From: DP-19 sp036496285
GTDB lineage: Bacteria > Desulfobacterota > Binatia > UTPRO1
Assembly: GCA_036496285.1 (NCBI GenBank)
Contig: DASXLI010000019.1
Location: forward strand, 14,427-78,426
DNA length: 64,000 bases
Reading direction: 5' to 3'
The notes below the pieces were generated by a model that was not told the DNA's origin, made no database searches, and saw nothing but the letters and a program-made list of their open reading frames with translations. A program made the position numbers and the translations under genes. Each line of letters starts with the position of its first letter. Position 1 is the stretch's first letter. Below, piece by piece: positions 62,676 to 64,000 of this stretch.

Positions 62676-62691
62676 AGCAATCACGGGACCA
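62676..62691 (-). promoter_or_regulatory. Sigma-54 (-24/-12) promoter for glnK-amt
   Basis: On the minus strand TGGTCCCGTGATTGCT: GG and GC are separated by exactly ten bases and the -12 half is a perfect TTGCT. It lies 62 bp upstream of glnK. This is the standard class of NtrC-controlled glnK promoter. No NtrC enhancer repeat is assigned with confidence. Confidence 0.72.
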
Positions 62692-62823
62692 TCATACGAA
62701 CGATGTAGTGTTCCTCAGTCGAAAGTAGTAGGGCAGGCCCAAGACTTTCCGTGAAACCGTGGCGAGGAGGCTCCGCCAGGAGCGCGTGGCACGAGGAGTG
62801 CCCAAGGAATAGGCGCGGCGCGC

Positions 62824-64000
62824 TCAGTTGCGCGGCAGACGAGGGGCGGCGTGCGCGAAGTGCTCGACGATCGCGGCCGCGAAGGCCGGGATCGTGTACT
62901 CCGCAGGCTGCACGTCGACGCGCAGCCCATGCTCGCGCGCCGTGGCGGCGGTGATCGGGCCGATGCAGCCGACGGCGACGCCGTCGAGGATGCGTGCCAG
63001 ATCCTGCGCCGGAAACAGACGGACGAAGTTGGTGACGGTGCTCGAGCTGGTGAAGCTCACGAGGTCGGGACGGCGCTCGCCCGCGAAGAGCGCCGCCGCG
63101 GCCGCCGCCTCCGGCGGCACGACCGTGCGATAGACGGCGACCTCGTCGACCACGGCGCCGGCCGCCGCCAGGCGCTGTGGGAGGACGGCGCGCGCGGCGG
63201 CCGCGCGGGCGAGCAGCACCCGCTTGCCCGCGACGCCGGCGCCGATCAGCACGTCCGCGACGGCCTCGGCGCGATACTCGGAGGGCGTCAGCGCGACGCG
63301 CAGCCCGCGCGCCTCGGTCGCCGCCCGCGTCTGCGGGCCGATCGCCGCGATCGCCACACCCGCGAGATCGCGCACGTCGCCGCCGCGCCTCCACAGGCGG
63401 TCGAAGAACGCCACGACGCCGTTTTCGCTGGTGAAGACGAGCCACGCGTAGTCGCGCAGCCGCCCGAGCGCCGTGTCGACCGCATCCCACGCGTCGGGCG
63501 GCACGGTCGCGATGGTCGGCAGCGCGATCACCTCGCCGCCCTGCTCTTCCAGCAGCGTCGCGAAGCTTCCCGCCTGGGCGCGCGTGCGCGTCACGACGAT
63601 GCGGCGTCCGAACAGCGGACGCCGCGCGTACCAGTCGAGCTCCGGAGCGAGGCGCACGACGTCGCCGAGCACGATGACGGCCGGCGGGCGCAGGCGCCGC
63701 GCCGCGGCCAGGCCGGGCAAGGTCGCCGCGGTGCCGAGGATCACCTCCTGACGCGCGGTCGTGCCCCAGCGGACCGCGGCGGCGGGGGTGTCCGGCGCCA
63801 GGCCGGCGCCAACGAGCCGTGCAAGGTTCTGCTCGAGCTGCAGGACGCTCATGTAGAGCACGAGCGTACCGCCCTGGCGTGCGAGCGCCTCCCACGGCAG
63901 CGGCGGAATGCGGCCGGGCTTCTCGCTCTCGTGGCCCGTGACGAACGTGACCGTCGAGGCGTGATCGCGGTGCGTGAGCGGGATGCCGGCGTAGGCCGGC
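62824..64000 (-). CDS. Uroporphyrinogen-III C-methyltransferase/synthase fusion (CobA-HemD), N-terminus off the edge
   Basis: The visible 391 residues comprise the C-terminal part of a SUMT domain (PAYAGIPLTHRDHASTVTF, VTGHESEKPGRI, TLVLYMSVLQLEQN) and a complete HemD domain (GRRIVVTRTRAQAGSFATLLE, WLVFTSENGVVAFF, AAIGPQTRAATEARG, LVSFTSSSTVTNFV, GCIGPITAATAREHGLRV). The fused protein makes uroporphyrinogen III and methylates it to precorrin-2. Convergent with nothing, it is upstream of glnK on the same strand with a 209-bp gap. hemB lies 23 kb away. Confidence 0.92.
   Translation of the reverse strand, partial: PAYAGIPLTHRDHASTVTFVTGHESEKPGRIPPLPWEALARQGGTLVLYMSVLQLEQNLARLVGAGLAPDTPAAAVRWGTTARQEVILGTAATLPGLAAARRLRPPAVIVLGDVVRLAPELDWYARRPLFGRRIVVTRTRAQAGSFATLLEEQGGEVIALPTIATVPPDAWDAVDTALGRLRDYAWLVFTSENGVVAFFDRLWRRGGDVRDLAGVAIAAIGPQTRAATEARGLRVALTPSEYRAEAVADVLIGAGVAGKRVLLARAAAARAVLPQRLAAAGAVVDEVAVYRTVVPPEAAAAAALFAGERRPDLVSFTSSSTVTNFVRLFPAQDLARILDGVAVGCIGPITAATAREHGLRVDVQPAEYTIPAFAAAIVEHFAHAAPRLPRN

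Noticed and set aside
62787..62801. A second GG-N10-GC sigma-54-like match on the plus strand
   Set aside because: It has GTGC instead of TTGC at -12 and would transcribe antisense into hemD. It is also a short inverted repeat (GGCAC/GTGCC), possibly a weak hairpin after hemD.
62681..63895. A minus-strand frame overlapping the CobA-HemD gene
   Set aside because: Frame-shifted shadow of the fusion gene; no domain and Arg/Ala-rich.

Overview
The window is a 64-kb chromosomal segment, very GC-rich (roughly 70%), densely coded on both strands, with no intergenic gap above about 210 bp and no rRNA, tRNA, CRISPR array, insertion sequence or prophage that I can see. A BamD lipoprotein, GspA/GspB-like proteins, Tat signals and lipid-linked glycosyltransferase-type membrane proteins point to a diderm bacterium. 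The GC content, dockerin-bearing secreted proteins, Ala/Pro-rich linkers and gene mix suggest an uncultivated lineage near the Deltaproteobacteria, such as Binatota; that placement is inference.

Layout. 1-6.5 kb: fabF (cut by the left edge), a macrodomain protein, a complete ECF-type transporter (S, fused A-A', T) with a coupled secreted zinc hydrolase, and a CPBP membrane protease. 6.6-14.5 kb: bamD, then a sulfur module with an E1-like enzyme, a CysO-type carrier protein, CysM, a second degenerate E1-like protein and ATP sulfurylase; a GMC oxidoreductase pair follows, and APS kinase faces the block. 14.6-20.4 kb: a di-iron ferritin-like protein, an ECF sigma/anti-sigma operon and polA. 20.5-30 kb: a Gld-type ABC transporter with its GldG and DUF4340 partners, a flavin amine oxidase and GspA/GspB. 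30-43 kb: a secreted beta-solenoid protein, two acyltransferases, hisC, purU, polX, hemB, and a cluster with two dockerin-bearing secreted enzymes flanking a cohesin-like lipoprotein. 43-47.4 kb: transaldolase, zwf and glk. 47.5-55.5 kb: a sulfatase-modifying-factor-like gene broken by one TGA, a channel-like TrkA protein, a cupin/DJ-1 pair, a secreted beta-helix protein and two large membrane glycosyltransferase-like proteins. 55.5-62.7 kb: a long minus-strand run read from a sigma-54 promoter: glnK, amt, a NarL-type two-component system, a second PII, a phosphotransferase, two proteins of unknown role and a stand-alone NFACT-R protein. The right edge cuts a CobA-HemD fusion.

The most unusual feature is the sulfur module. 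The catalytic E1-like protein lacks the N-terminal arm carrying the ATP-contacting arginine. A second protein two genes downstream keeps that arm and the zinc cysteines but has lost the catalytic core, which suggests a bacterial heterodimeric E1 resembling the eukaryotic arrangement. Other points of note are the cohesin/dockerin triad, a channel protein without a K+ selectivity filter, a transaldolase with a 113-residue histone-like tail, and several promoters placed so close to start codons that leaderless mRNAs are likely.
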